This document shows positions 1 to 6,666 of a stretch of DNA of 6,667 nt, in pieces (within the stretch, counting starts at the first letter, position 1; the number at the start of each line of letters is the position of its first letter). The stretch spans positions 1 to 6,667 of the forward strand of contig JALSRY010000771.1 in assembly GCA_026984555.1 (NCBI GenBank), given 5' to 3'. The notes under the pieces are model-generated. The model had not been told where the DNA came from and did not search any database. It was given only the letters and a program-made list of their open reading frames with translations. The DNA comes from Phycisphaerae bacterium (lineage in GTDB: Bacteria > Planctomycetota > Phycisphaerae > UBA1845 > Fen-1342). The translations under genes and the position numbers were made by a program.

Positions 1-708
1 GATCAGGCCGCCGACCTGACCGCGGCCGAGGTGCGCGAGGCGATCGACGCGACGCGGTACCGGTTGCGCATCGCCGGGCACATCTTTGACATCGAGACAC
101 CCTTGGTCGGACGGCACAACGTATACAACGGGCTGGCGGCGGCGGGCCTGGCGCTGGCGGCGGGGGTGGAGCCGCGGGAGATCGTCGCCGTGCTCGCGGC
201 ACCACCCGCCGTGCGCGGGCGCCTCCAGCGGGTGCCAAGCGGCGGCGGGTTCGAAGTCTTCATCGACTACGCCCACACGGACGACGCGTTGCGCAACGTG
301 GGTGGCGCGTTGCGCCGGCTGGCCCGGGGGCGGCTGATCATCGTTTTCGGCTGCGGAGGCGACCGCGACCGAACCAAACGCCCGCGGATGGCCAAAGCCG
401 CGGCCGACTGCGCAGACGTTATCATCATCACCAGCGACAACCCGCGTGGCGAGGATCCGCGGGCGATCATCGACGATATGCTCGCCGGGCTGGACGCGGC
501 CGAGCGCCGCCGGACGATCGTCGAGCCGGATCGGCGAGCGGCGATCTTCCTCGCGGTGCGCGAGGCTCGCCCCGGTGATGTCGTGCTGCTGGCGGGCAAG
601 GGGCACGAACGCTGCCAGATCGTCGGCGAGCGCCGAATCGCATTTGATGATGACATGGTGGCTCGCGAAGCTCTGGCGGCACGCGGGCAACCGGGGAAAG
701 CAGGATAA
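1..708 (+). CDS. murE: UDP-N-acetylmuramoyl-tripeptide synthetase (MurE), C-terminal part, 5' end outside window
   Basis: Cytoplasmic Mur ligase that adds the third amino acid to UDP-MurNAc-L-Ala-D-Glu using ATP. The frame is open from base 1, so the ATP-binding N-terminal half (roughly 250 residues of a usual 490-500) is cut off by the window edge, not by mutation. The visible 235 residues contain the end of the central domain, with LVGRHNVYNGLAA at residues 35-47, and the whole C-terminal ligase domain. That domain has the IDYAHT motif (residues 88-93), a VFGCGGDRDRTKRPRM block (115-130), DNPR (146-149, bases 436-447) and GKGHE (199-203). DNPR is the signature of enzymes that accept meso-diaminopimelate; lysine-adding MurE lacks this arginine. 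The usual Pro of DYAHTPDAL is Asp here, a small oddity. It ends in TAA 3 bases before murF, so the two genes are probably co-transcribed and translationally coupled. Confidence 0.95.
   Translation, partial: DQAADLTAAEVREAIDATRYRLRIAGHIFDIETPLVGRHNVYNGLAAAGLALAAGVEPREIVAVLAAPPAVRGRLQRVPSGGGFEVFIDYAHTDDALRNVGGALRRLARGRLIIVFGCGGDRDRTKRPRMAKAAADCADVIIITSDNPRGEDPRAIIDDMLAGLDAAERRRTIVEPDRRAAIFLAVREARPGDVVLLAGKGHERCQIVGERRIAFDDDMVAREALAARGQPGKAG
702..705 (+). promoter_or_regulatory. Ribosome binding site of murF
   Basis: AGGA lies 6 bases before the GTG at 712, inside the last codons and stop of murE. This supports the GTG as the true murF start, although GTG is a less common initiator. Confidence 0.6.
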
Positions 709-711
709 GTC

Positions 712-2127
712 GTGATTCCACTGATACTCGACGAAGTCGTCCAGGCCGTGGAAGGGCGCGTCGCGGAGGGGACGCCGCCGGCGAGCGTGCGCGGCGTTTC
801 GACCGACTCGCGGACGATCCGGGCGGGGGCGCTGTTCTTTGCGTTGCGGGGGCCGCGGTTCGACGGGCACGCCTACGTCCTCGATGCGTTGGAAAGAGGG
901 GCGATCGGCGCGGTGATTCAGGCGGGGCGGGCCGCGGGCCTGCGGCGAAAGGCCGAGGCGCGGAAAGTCGCGGGCGTGCTGATCGAGGTGGATGATCCGC
1001 TGGCGGCGCTGGGCCGCCTGGCCCGGTACCATCGCGAACAACTCTCCGCGGACGTAATCGCCGTCGTCGGCAGCAACGGCAAGACCACCACCAAGGCGAT
1101 GATCGACCATGTTCTGGGCGCGCGGCTGCGGGGGCGTTGTTCGCCCAGGAGTTACAACAACGACATCGGCGTTCCGCTGACCCTGCTTTCGGCGGAGGCG
1201 AGCGACGACTACCTCGTCGTCGAGATCGGCACGAACGCGCCCGGCGAGATCGCTACGCTGGCGGCGTTGGCGCGGCCGAAGATGGCGGTCATCACCAACA
1301 TCGGCCACGAACACCTGGAAAAGCTCCGCGACCTGGAGGGTGTCGCGCTCGAAGAGTGCTCGGTGCTCGAACACCTCGCGGAGGGAGGCTTCGCCGCCGT
1401 CAACACGGACTGGCCGGCGATTCGCGACTACCTCCCCCACCGGCCGATGACCGTCGTGACGTTCGGCCGCACAGAAAACGCGGACCTTCGCGTAACCGAA
1501 GCGCACTACGAATCGCCGTGGCTGTGTTTTTCGATCAACGGCCGGTTCGCCTATCGCTTGCGGATGCCCGGGGTACACAACGCCGTCAACGCCGCCGGCG
1601 CAATCGCCGTGGCCCGGCGTTGGGGCCTCGAGCACGAGGAAATCGCCGAGCGGCTGGCGACATTCGCGCCGCCGCCGATGCGGTCGGAAGTGGTCGTGGC
1701 GGGCGGGGTTACGCTGGTCAACGATGCGTACAACGCGAACCCCGACAGCACACTCGCCGCAATCGCCGCGCTCGAACAGATGCCCGCGGACGGCCGGCGG
1801 GTTTTCGTTTTCGGCGAGATGTGCGAGCTGGGGTCGCGTTCGGCGAGGCTGCACCGCGACGTCGGCGAGCGTCTGCGGGGCAGCGGGGTGGACGTGGTGG
1901 TGCTCGTCGGGCGGGTCGCCGGGTGGCTGCGTGCGGCGTCGGGCGATGCGGTCTTGTTCGGTCCCCGGGTGCATGTGTGCGAAACGGTGGATGATTGTGC
2001 GATGTTGTTGGGCGAGCTGGCGAAGCCCGGCGACGTGGTCTGGCTGAAGGCTTCGCGGGCGGTGGCGCTGGACCGCGTGATGCGGCCTCTGCGTGCGGCG
2101 TTCGGCGGCGCCGCCTCGGTGTCCTGA
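712..2127 (+). CDS. murF: UDP-N-acetylmuramoyl-tripeptide--D-alanyl-D-alanine ligase (MurF)
   Basis: ATP-dependent cytoplasmic ligase that joins D-Ala-D-Ala to UDP-MurNAc-tripeptide, completing the pentapeptide precursor. The 471 residues are a normal length (about 450-480). The N-terminal substrate-binding domain shows STDSRTI (30-36). The ATPase domain has the P-loop VGSNGKTTTK (119-128), then YNNDIGVPLTLL (148-159), EIGTNAPGEIA (171-181) and ITNIGHEHLEKL (194-205). The C-terminal domain begins near MPGVHNAVNAAGA (285-297) and carries NDAYNANPDS (337-346), FGEMCELG (367-374) and a KASR (446-449) where KGSR is usual. The GTG start is supported by AGGA just upstream, and the protein begins without a long unaligned extension. 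It sits 3 bases after murE and 4 bases before mraY. Every diagnostic motif is intact, so the identification is firm. Confidence 0.97.
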   Translation: MIPLILDEVVQAVEGRVAEGTPPASVRGVSTDSRTIRAGALFFALRGPRFDGHAYVLDALERGAIGAVIQAGRAAGLRRKAEARKVAGVLIEVDDPLAALGRLARYHREQLSADVIAVVGSNGKTTTKAMIDHVLGARLRGRCSPRSYNNDIGVPLTLLSAEASDDYLVVEIGTNAPGEIATLAALARPKMAVITNIGHEHLEKLRDLEGVALEECSVLEHLAEGGFAAVNTDWPAIRDYLPHRPMTVVTFGRTENADLRVTEAHYESPWLCFSINGRFAYRLRMPGVHNAVNAAGAIAVARRWGLEHEEIAERLATFAPPPMRSEVVVAGGVTLVNDAYNANPDSTLAAIAALEQMPADGRRVFVFGEMCELGSRSARLHRDVGERLRGSGVDVVVLVGRVAGWLRAASGDAVLFGPRVHVCETVDDCAMLLGELAKPGDVVWLKASRAVALDRVMRPLRAAFGGAASVS

Positions 2128-2131
2128 GACG

Positions 2132-3274
2132 ATGCTCTATCACCTTTTCTACTGGCTCCTGCACGGCAAGCAGTACGCCTACTACAGTCCGCTGTTTCGC
2201 GCGACGATGGCGGTGTTGCTGGCGTTCGTCGTCGTGTGGGCGGCGGGGCCGCGGGTGATCCGCCGACTGATCCGCGCGGGCATCGGCGACCAGCCCGAGT
2301 TCGACCACGACGTGCTCAACCAGCTCACGACCAGCAAGCGCAACACGCCCACGATGGGGGGCGTGATGATCGTCGGCGCCGTCGTCCTCGTCACGCTACT
2401 GCTGGCGGACCTGGGCAACTTCTACGTCCGCATGGGGCTGTTCTGCTTGTGCTGGCTGGGTGTGCTCGGGGGGGTGGACGACTACCTCAAGCTCACCGCC
2501 AATCGGCGCAGCGGCACCCGCGACGGGCTCAAGCTGTGGGAAAAACTCGTCTTTCAGGTCGCCCTCGGCGCCCTGCTGGCGGTTTTCATCCTCCGCGCCG
2601 GCGAAGGCAACGTCATCAGCGCCCGCTGGCTGGATGTCAGCGCCCCCCATGCTCCGTACTACAACGTCTTGAGCATCCCGTTCTACAAGCACGGCATCGT
2701 TCTGCCGACCGCGGCGTTCGTCGTCGTTGCGATTCTCGTGATCGCCGGCACATCCAACGCCGTGAACCTGACCGACGGCATGGACGGGCTGGCCAGCGGC
2801 TGTCTGGCCTTGACGGCGTTCGCGTTCATGGTGCTCGCGTACATCGTCGGCAACGCCGATGTGGCGGAGTACCTCCTGTTTTTCCACATCCGCGGCGCGG
2901 GGGAGCTGGCGGTGATGTGCGGCGCGGTGCTGGGGGCCTGCCTCGGGTTCCTCTGGTACAACGCCTATCCTGCCCAGGTCTTCATGGGCGATACGGGCTC
3001 GCTCCCGCTGGGGGGATTCATCGGCTACGTGGCGATCGTGACCCGCCTCGAGCTGATGCTGCTCATCGTCGGTGGCGTGTTCGTGATCGAGGCGGTGTCC
3101 GTCCTCATCCAGATTTTTCACTACAAGCGTACCGGGCGGCGGTTCTTCCGTTGCGCACCACTGCACCACCATTTTCACCTGGGCGGCTGGACCGAAACGC
3201 AAACCGTCATGCGTTTCTGGCTGCTGGCGGCGTTGTTCGCCACCTTCGCGCTGGCGACCATCAAGCTGAGGTGA
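2132..3274 (+). CDS. mraY: Phospho-N-acetylmuramoyl-pentapeptide-transferase (MraY)
   Basis: Integral membrane enzyme that transfers phospho-MurNAc-pentapeptide from UDP to undecaprenyl phosphate, giving lipid I on the inner face of the membrane. The protein has 380 residues, slightly longer than the usual 320-370, with about ten hydrophobic segments. Motifs seen: NTPTMGG (71-77), the DD pair of GGVDDYLK (113-120), SNAVNLTDGMDGL (208-220), the catalytic-site FMGDTGS (284-290) and PLHHHFHLGGW (343-353) with its histidine triad. The frame also offers an ATG at 2093, but that would overlap murF by 35 bases and add 13 residues unlike the family. MLYHLFYWLL at 2132 matches the usual MraY N-terminus and follows the murF stop by 4 bases. 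The ribosome binding site is weak (GAG near 2126-2128), so translation probably depends on coupling to murF. A run of seven G (2468-2474) lies inside the gene without breaking the frame. Confidence 0.97.
   Translation: MLYHLFYWLLHGKQYAYYSPLFRATMAVLLAFVVVWAAGPRVIRRLIRAGIGDQPEFDHDVLNQLTTSKRNTPTMGGVMIVGAVVLVTLLLADLGNFYVRMGLFCLCWLGVLGGVDDYLKLTANRRSGTRDGLKLWEKLVFQVALGALLAVFILRAGEGNVISARWLDVSAPHAPYYNVLSIPFYKHGIVLPTAAFVVVAILVIAGTSNAVNLTDGMDGLASGCLALTAFAFMVLAYIVGNADVAEYLLFFHIRGAGELAVMCGAVLGACLGFLWYNAYPAQVFMGDTGSLPLGGFIGYVAIVTRLELMLLIVGGVFVIEAVSVLIQIFHYKRTGRRFFRCAPLHHHFHLGGWTETQTVMRFWLLAALFATFALATIKLR
3268..3274 (+). promoter_or_regulatory. Ribosome binding site of ftsW, overlapping the mraY stop
   Basis: GAGGTGA is a near-perfect Shine-Dalgarno sequence whose last three bases are the mraY stop codon. 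It ends 4 bases before the ATG of ftsW. This is the strongest ribosome binding site in the window and fixes the ftsW start. The overlap indicates that termination on mraY and initiation on ftsW are coupled. Confidence 0.75.
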
Positions 3275-3278
3275 CCCG

Positions 3279-4478
3279 ATGAGCTCGACCGCCCCTCTCT
3301 CGGACCCGCGCGTTTCGCCGGCGACACTCGGCCCCCCCCGCTACGACGGCCTGGTGCTCCTGCTGGTCGGGGCGCTGATGACGCTCGGCGCGGGGATGGT
3401 GTTCTCGGCTTCGGTGACGCTCACCGGCGAGGTGTTCTCCTGGTCGCACTGGTGGCGTACCCCGTTGCGACAGTGCGTCTTCGCGTTGATCGGCTTTTGC
3501 GCGATGGTGTGGGTCGCCCATCTCGACTACCGGCTGTGGACGTGGCAACGTCCCGGCGACGGCTGGTGGGCCGGCACGCTGTACCTGCTGGCCCTCGTCC
3601 TGCTGGTCGCGATGCTGATCCCCGGCGTCGGCGAGTCGCGGCTCGGCGCGCGCCGGGCCATCCTCGTGCTGCGCCACCCGTTCGCGCTCAGCTTCCAGCC
3701 CGCCGAGTTCGCCAAGGTCGCCTTGGTGGTGTGGCTGGCGGCGCTGCTGGGACAACCACAACGCCCGATGCGCTCGTTTCGCCAAGGCTACCTGCCGGCG
3801 TTGCTCACCGGCGGGCTGCTGATCGGCCTGACGGGGATCGAAGACTTCGGTACCGCCGCCCTGATGGGAACCGTGATGATGGCCATGCTCCTGATCGCCC
3901 GCGCCCGCTGGCTGCACCTGATCGGGACGGGGCTGCTCGGCCTGATCGGTGGCACCGGACTGTTGCTGCTCAAGCCCCACCGCTTGCCACGCATCCAGTC
4001 CTGGCTCGCCGGCAATGTCGATCCGCTCGGTGCCGGCTATCAGGTCACGCAGGCCCTGATCGCAATCGGCTTCGGGGGCTGGTTCGGCCGCGGGCTGGGC
4101 AACGGCGTGCAGAAGTACGGCTACTTGCCGCAAGACAATAATGACTTCATCTTCGCCATCGTATGCGAGGAACTGGGCATCGTCGGCGGGCTGGTCATCA
4201 TCGGGTTGTTTCTGCTGCTGTTGTGGCGTGGCTGGCGGATTTCGACCAGCGCCCCCGACCGTTTCGGCCAACTGCTCGCCGCCGGAATCACGCTGACCGT
4301 CTGCCTCCAGGCGGCGTTCAACATCGCCGTCGTCACCAACACCGTTCCCACGAAAGGTATTTCCCTGCCGTTTGTTTCCGCGGGCGGGTCGGGAGTTCTG
4401 TTCCTGGGCATGGCCGCGGGGTTGCTCGCCTCGGTGGGCCGACACCTCGCCCCGTCCGATCCGCGGGCCGACACATGA
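3279..4478 (+). CDS. ftsW: Peptidoglycan glycosyltransferase FtsW (SEDS family)
   Basis: Polytopic membrane polymerase that makes septal glycan strands from lipid II, normally together with a class B penicillin-binding protein (FtsI). The 399 residues fit the family (about 370-420) and show about ten membrane segments after a short polar N-terminus (1-22). SEDS motifs seen: FQPAEFAKVALV (139-150; Ala replaces the usual Ser), EDFGTAALM (188-196), GAGYQVTQALIAIG (251-264), YLPQDNNDFIFAIVCEELG (282-300) and the C-terminal PTKGISLPFVSAGGSG (357-372). Asp289 in the NNDFIF loop aligns with the Asp regarded as catalytic in E. coli FtsW (Asp297). RodA is the main alternative; the place directly after murE-murF-mraY and the PTKGISLPF block favour FtsW. 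The start is set by the GAGGTGA upstream. A run of eight C (3332-3339) falls in codons 18-21. It is the last recognisable gene of the operon; murD is missing before it and murG after it. Confidence 0.93.
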   Translation: MSSTAPLSDPRVSPATLGPPRYDGLVLLLVGALMTLGAGMVFSASVTLTGEVFSWSHWWRTPLRQCVFALIGFCAMVWVAHLDYRLWTWQRPGDGWWAGTLYLLALVLLVAMLIPGVGESRLGARRAILVLRHPFALSFQPAEFAKVALVVWLAALLGQPQRPMRSFRQGYLPALLTGGLLIGLTGIEDFGTAALMGTVMMAMLLIARARWLHLIGTGLLGLIGGTGLLLLKPHRLPRIQSWLAGNVDPLGAGYQVTQALIAIGFGGWFGRGLGNGVQKYGYLPQDNNDFIFAIVCEELGIVGGLVIIGLFLLLLWRGWRISTSAPDRFGQLLAAGITLTVCLQAAFNIAVVTNTVPTKGISLPFVSAGGSGVLFLGMAAGLLASVGRHLAPSDPRADT

Positions 4479-4557
4479 CCACCGCGCCGGTGCCCCGGGG
4501 GCGCCGGCCGAGCCTTGCCCGCGAGCAAGCAGCGCGGCGTGACGGCCGACCCGCCGC
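4479..4557. other. Intergenic gap between the convergent ftsW and pheT genes
   Basis: These 79 GC-rich bases separate the two stop codons. A 10-base-pair hairpin at 4486-4508 and a smaller one (CTTGC at 4514-4518 pairing with GCAAG at 4525-4529) are visible. Neither is followed by a T run on either strand. No murG-like or other recognisable coding sequence is present. Confidence 0.6.
4486..4508 (+). terminator. Possible hairpin terminator after ftsW (no T tract)
   Basis: Bases 4486-4495 pair with 4499-4508: ten pairs including one G-U, with a 3-base loop. It lies 8 bases after the ftsW stop, between convergent genes. A canonical intrinsic terminator would have a T run after the stem, and none exists here. 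In sequence this GC-rich, stems also arise by chance. It may slow polymerase or protect the 3' end, but the function is inferred from position only. Confidence 0.3.
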
Positions 4558-6414
4558 TCAGCTCGCGCCGCCCCCTGCCAGCAGGCGGGCCAGACTGAGC
4601 TCCAGCACGCTGACCGGGTGCTTGAGTCCGTAGTTCTCGAGCACGGCGGGGTGTACTTCTCCCATCACGCCGATCGGGCCGCCCCCGTCGCCGACACACA
4701 GACGCGCGACCCGGCCGGGGATGAAACTCGGGTGTTCGCACGGCTCGACCGTGATCGTCGCGCCCATTTCGTGGGCGAAGGCGTCGGCAACCGCTCGAAT
4801 GTCCGCATAGCCGACGTGTGTGCCGATCATGGCGGCGGCGGCGTAGCGTTCTTCGCGAGCCCCGGTCTCGGCGGCCTCGTCGCAGAAACACACGTCGCCG
4901 ATCTCGAAAAGGTATTGCGGAAGGTCGTACTGCTTGTTGATCGCCAGCGTTTCGAGCAGCCCGGGCAGCAGGCCGACCCGGGCGATGGTCTGCTCGGTGC
5001 TGATCGGGTTGGCGATCTTCACCGCGCGCGGGTCGGGCTCGACCCGCCATTTCTCGAACGCCGCCGGCTCACTCGACAAGACCAGCGTCATCACCTGGTG
5101 GAACCCCAACCCGGTGAATACCCGCCGGGCGACCGCTGCGTGTTCCTCGATCGCTCGTGGCGTTCCGATCGTGAAGGTGGGCACGATCTCCGGGGTGAGT
5201 TTCTCGTAGCCGTAGGCGATTGCGGCATCCTCGATCAGGTCGATCGGGTGCATGACGTCGTTGCGCCAAGCGCCGACGCTGACGACCAGCCGCTGATCCT
5301 GGTCGAGCATCACACCGTGGCCCATGCGTTCGAGCAGATCGCGTAACGCAACGGCGTCGAGCCGCACGCCGATGGTGTCGGATGCCTCAGCGACAGGCAG
5401 CGTCATGCTGGTCGGCGCGAGGTCGGGGGTGACGTGGGGGCCATCGGGGGAGTCGATACGCACCTGTTCGATCTCGATATCGGGCATCATCTCCTTGAGA
5501 CTGGTCACGACCACCGCCAACGTGCGATCCACGGTTCGCCGCGACAACCCGGTCACGTCGATGAAGAACTGCCGGGTGTCCAGCGTCACGCGGGTGGACT
5601 CGCTGTTGATGATCGGTGGCATGGAGAGCACGGTACCGGCGCCATCGCGCAGGATCGGGTACGCGGAAAAACCCGCCAGCAGGTGCGCATAGGCCAGGCC
5701 GGTCTTGTGTTTTTGGAGAATCTCACCCGGCGTGATGCAACTGGCGGGATCGTCGGGCGGAAACCCCAACGGGACGAAACGCAGGCCGTCGGGCGCAACG
5801 GCGTCGTAACGAAACGTCTCGCCCTCGAGTGTGTCCAGATCGTAGACGCCGATGGACGCCAGCTTGCGGTCGCGTCCCAGCGCCCAGTGGAGATTTTCCT
5901 GGAGGTTCATCACCAGCTTGATGAGCTCGTGGTCGAGCTTCACGTTGCGTACCACGGCGCACGCGATGAACGGGCGATAGCTCTCCTCGCGTGCGAGGTT
6001 CGGATCGACCCGCACGGTTACCCGGGCGTCGCGCGTTTCGTACTCGACCAGCCCCGGCCGCACGCCGAGATAGCCGCGGAAATAGCGCGCCATGCCGCCG
6101 GCGTCGAAGATATCCGGCCGAACGGCGAGCATGTCGAGCCGGATCACGCGGGTCTCGCCGAGCTGGTCGAGCGCCTCGGGCTGCTCGCGGAAATCGACGC
6201 CGCAGTTCGAGCAGTTGATCGGCGGCCCCTGGGCCTCGGTGCGTTCGATGATCTTCCCGCAAACGCGGCAGATGTATTGCTCGGTATTGGTGATTTCCTC
6301 GACCTCGACGCCCATGTCGTGGAGCCGGTCGGCGACATCGTCGGCCCTGATGACCTCGCCATCGGCATTGACGAGCTTGAGCAGTTTTCCCAGCGGCATG
6401 TTTATGATCGGCAT
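4558..6414 (-). CDS. pheT: Phenylalanine--tRNA ligase beta subunit, archaeal/spirochaete-type, with zinc-ribbon insertion
   Basis: Beta subunit of the cytoplasmic (alpha-beta)2 PheRS, which charges tRNA-Phe; it holds the editing site for mischarged Tyr. The 618 residues are well short of canonical bacterial PheT (about 780-830) and near archaeal ones (about 550). The N-terminus MPIINMPLGKLLKLV follows the archaeal pattern and supports the ATG at 6414, despite only a weak GAGA ribosome binding site. An insertion with C49-x2-C52 and C68-x2-C71 follows. Next come RPDIFDAGGMARYFRGYLG (99-117), the B3/B4 editing region ending in PPIINSESTRVTLDT (266-280), a B5 domain with AWRNDVMHPIDLIEDAAIAYGY (382-403), and a catalytic-like core with HPSFIPGRVA (561-570). 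The usual PNRPD is AVRPD here. There is no EMAPII-like tRNA-binding domain and no C-terminal FDX-ACB domain. PheS, the catalytic subunit, is not adjacent: the upstream tail is unlike PheS. The gene is convergent with ftsW. Confidence 0.94.
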   Translation of the reverse strand: MPIINMPLGKLLKLVNADGEVIRADDVADRLHDMGVEVEEITNTEQYICRVCGKIIERTEAQGPPINCSNCGVDFREQPEALDQLGETRVIRLDMLAVRPDIFDAGGMARYFRGYLGVRPGLVEYETRDARVTVRVDPNLAREESYRPFIACAVVRNVKLDHELIKLVMNLQENLHWALGRDRKLASIGVYDLDTLEGETFRYDAVAPDGLRFVPLGFPPDDPASCITPGEILQKHKTGLAYAHLLAGFSAYPILRDGAGTVLSMPPIINSESTRVTLDTRQFFIDVTGLSRRTVDRTLAVVVTSLKEMMPDIEIEQVRIDSPDGPHVTPDLAPTSMTLPVAEASDTIGVRLDAVALRDLLERMGHGVMLDQDQRLVVSVGAWRNDVMHPIDLIEDAAIAYGYEKLTPEIVPTFTIGTPRAIEEHAAVARRVFTGLGFHQVMTLVLSSEPAAFEKWRVEPDPRAVKIANPISTEQTIARVGLLPGLLETLAINKQYDLPQYLFEIGDVCFCDEAAETGAREERYAAAAMIGTHVGYADIRAVADAFAHEMGATITVEPCEHPSFIPGRVARLCVGDGGGPIGVMGEVHPAVLENYGLKHPVSVLELSLARLLAGGGAS

Positions 6415-6474
6415 AGCGGGGGTCTCACTGATGTCTCTCTCGAACCGTCATTGGCAATACGTGCATTCTGCTCG
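6415..6474 (-). other. Gap upstream of pheT
   Basis: This 60-base spacer lies between the upstream - strand gene and pheT. It is less GC-rich than the genes around it. I see no convincing -35/-10 pair, riboswitch or T-box-like element. Only a weak GAGA lies about 12 bases before the pheT ATG. Co-transcription with the upstream gene is possible but not shown. Confidence 0.4.
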
Positions 6475-6666
6475 TCATCCGAGACGCCGCAACTCGATGA
6501 CCGCCCGTTTCAGGGCCGGGAGATTCTGCGGCGGATCGTCTGCGTTCTGCCGGGTTAGTGCGAAGAGCGCGGTTGCGGCTGGAGCAATCCTCGAATCGTG
6601 ATCTTGGTCCAACCTATGCTCGGGGTCGCGCTTGTAGTCATAGTCCTCGACGACGAGAGCACCGCA
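6475..6666 (-). CDS. Unrecognised protein, C-terminal 63 residues only, 5' end outside window
   Basis: A - strand frame is open from the right edge to a TGA at 6477-6475. It encodes a hydrophilic stretch with YDYKRDPEHRLDQDHD, then a probable helix ending in LPALKRAVIELRRLG. By hand count, GC is about 73%, 43% and 70% at codon positions 1, 2 and 3. The low second position supports real coding in this frame. I do not recognise a family. It is not the C-terminus of PheS, the partner often found before pheT. It ends 60 bases before pheT on the same strand, so it may share its transcript. With so short a piece, a chance open frame cannot be excluded. Confidence 0.5.
   Translation of the reverse strand, partial: CGALVVEDYDYKRDPEHRLDQDHDSRIAPAATALFALTRQNADDPPQNLPALKRAVIELRRLG

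Noticed and set aside
1137..1994. 285-codon + strand frame inside murF in another phase
   Set aside because: It is an Arg-rich out-of-frame product typical of GC-rich shadows, and the murF frame carries all the motifs.
2093..2131. Upstream ATG giving mraY 13 extra residues
   Set aside because: It would overlap murF by 35 bases, and the extra residues (MRRSAAPPRCPET) do not resemble a MraY N-terminus. The ATG at 2132 does.
2396..3202. 268-codon - strand frame opposite mraY
   Set aside because: It is a His/Gln/Glu-rich shadow sequence without motifs, opposite an intact mraY.
3261..4445. 394-codon open frame on the - strand opposite ftsW
   Set aside because: The product is a low-complexity Gln/Arg/Ala/Asp-rich sequence lacking any family motif, and it lies fully opposite a gene with every SEDS motif. 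Such long antisense frames are expected in GC-rich genes.
6425..6454. Possible promoter for pheT (TTGCCA with a 17-base spacer on the - strand)
   Set aside because: The hexamer at the -10 position (ACATCA) bears almost no resemblance to TATAAT, so this is likely chance.
5434..6558. 374-codon open frame on the + strand opposite pheT
   Set aside because: It mirrors the codon bias of pheT and has no recognisable domain. pheT explains this stretch from end to end.
6555..6665. Second short open frame on the - strand at the right edge (36 codons)
   Set aside because: It is shorter than the overlapping 63-codon frame. The longer frame has the better codon-position GC pattern and ends close to pheT.
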